From the NCBI GenBank assembly GCA_903854365.1, contig CAINWE010000394.1:1-6717 (forward strand): 6,717 bases of DNA, given 5' to 3'. The DNA comes from Oligoflexia bacterium. Its GTDB lineage: Bacteria; Bdellovibrionota; UBA1018. The notes below the pieces were generated by a model, which saw nothing but the letters and a program-made list of their open reading frames with translations, was not told the origin of the DNA and did not search any database. Below, one piece after another: positions 6,060 to 6,717 of this stretch. Each line of letters opens with the position of its first letter. The stretch's first letter is position 1. Position numbers and translations under genes: made by a program.

Positions 6060-6717
6060 ATGACTACTCCAGTAGCTGAGGTGAATTTAAAGAAATTACG
6101 ACCCTATGGTGACATCATGGATGATGGGACTGTCCAGTTGGCTTTTACCTTGCCCGTGGAGGCGTCTCCTGAGGCTCGAGAGGCGGCGGTTCTATTGACT
6201 CAAAAGATGGGTTTTGAGCAGGTCAAAGTAGCGACGATGGAGAAGGTAGCCAACGGTTTTGCGTTCTTTGTGATCTACGCGAAGCTGAAGCATACGGTTG
6301 ACTTTACTCAAATCAGTGTTTTAAAGGTCGACGCCCCTAAGCGGTCTCGAGATGAGATTGATGAAATTATTCGGACTCAGATCGGTCGTAAGTTGATTGT
6401 TTTGGGAGCATGTACTGGCTACGATGCCCACACCGTCGGGATTGATGCGATCATGAATATGAAGGGCTTCGCGGGCGACTATGGCCTAGAGCGATATCAG
6501 TGGTTAGATGCTCGCAATTTGGGTGCACAGGTACAGAGTGAGGAATTGCTGAATCTGGCTATTCAGGAAAATGCCGATGCAGTGTTAATTTCGAAAGTAG
6601 TGAGTCAGCATAATATTCATATCAAGGATATGAAAGAGTTGATTCAGCGGGCAGAAAAGATGGGCTTGAAAGACAAGCTCATCTTTGTAGCCGGTGGTCC
6701 GCGTGTGACTCATCCGA
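6060..6717 (+). CDS. kamE: Lysine 5,6-aminomutase beta subunit, cut by right edge
   Basis: ATG at 6060 opens a frame of 219 complete codons that leaves the window with no stop; the C. sticklandii subunit is about 262 residues, so some 40 are probably missing. KamE carries the cobalamin-binding Rossmann domain and the lysine that holds PLP. The base-off/His-on signature DAHTVG is at 122-127, with His124 as lower cobalt ligand. Lys135 in NMKGFAGDYG (133-142) is the predicted PLP Schiff-base residue, 11 positions after the histidine, as in the known enzyme (His133 and Lys144 as I recall). The later cobalamin-loop elements SKVVSQ (178-183) and AGGP (211-214) follow. Residues 1-100 form the N-terminal dimerisation part. 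The gene begins 17 bases after kamD, with a G-rich AGGGTGGGGG (6048-6057) as ribosome site, consistent with coupled expression of the two subunits. Confidence 0.96.
   Translation, partial: MTTPVAEVNLKKLRPYGDIMDDGTVQLAFTLPVEASPEAREAAVLLTQKMGFEQVKVATMEKVANGFAFFVIYAKLKHTVDFTQISVLKVDAPKRSRDEIDEIIRTQIGRKLIVLGACTGYDAHTVGIDAIMNMKGFAGDYGLERYQWLDARNLGAQVQSEELLNLAIQENADAVLISKVVSQHNIHIKDMKELIQRAEKMGLKDKLIFVAGGPRVTHP

Overview
The window reads as a stretch of bacterial chromosome of moderate G+C content with Gram-negative style genes. On the left is an exported protein with a Sec signal peptide; on the right is a compact operon for lysine breakdown. The species cannot be fixed from the sequence. A predatory or host-associated delta-type lineage such as Bdellovibrionota would fit the style of the exported protein, but that is only a weak inference.

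Left part (1-1927, minus strand): one open frame of 642 codons runs off the left edge. It encodes a predicted secreted protein that I do not recognise. It has an N-terminal signal peptide, eleven cysteines, a charged Ala/Glu/His/Gln-rich helical middle, and a C-terminal run of GMMP tetrapeptides encoded by a 12-bp tandem repeat at the extreme left of the window.

Middle (1928-2293): a 366-base divergent intergenic region. It holds a possible small minus-strand membrane-protein ORF (1991-2212), a hairpin-forming inverted repeat, a spaced direct repeat and weak candidate promoters. None of these is certain.

Right part (2294-6717, plus strand): four tightly spaced genes that look like one operon. 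They are a leucine/phenylalanine/valine dehydrogenase family enzyme, L-erythro-3,5-diaminohexanoate dehydrogenase (kdd), and the alpha (kamD) and beta (kamE, cut by the right edge) subunits of adenosylcobalamin- and PLP-dependent lysine 5,6-aminomutase. KamDE moves the terminal amino group of beta-lysine (or D-lysine) to C5. Kdd then oxidatively deaminates the resulting 3,5-diaminohexanoate to 5-amino-3-oxohexanoate. These are consecutive steps of the lysine fermentation pathway. The amino-acid dehydrogenase at the head of the operon is not a textbook member of that pathway, and its substrate-pocket residues are a mixture of leucine- and phenylalanine-dehydrogenase types. Lysine 2,3-aminomutase (kamA) and the later enzymes (kce, kal, CoA transferase) are not in the window and could lie past the right edge.

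No RNA gene, insertion sequence, CRISPR array or convincing intrinsic terminator was seen.
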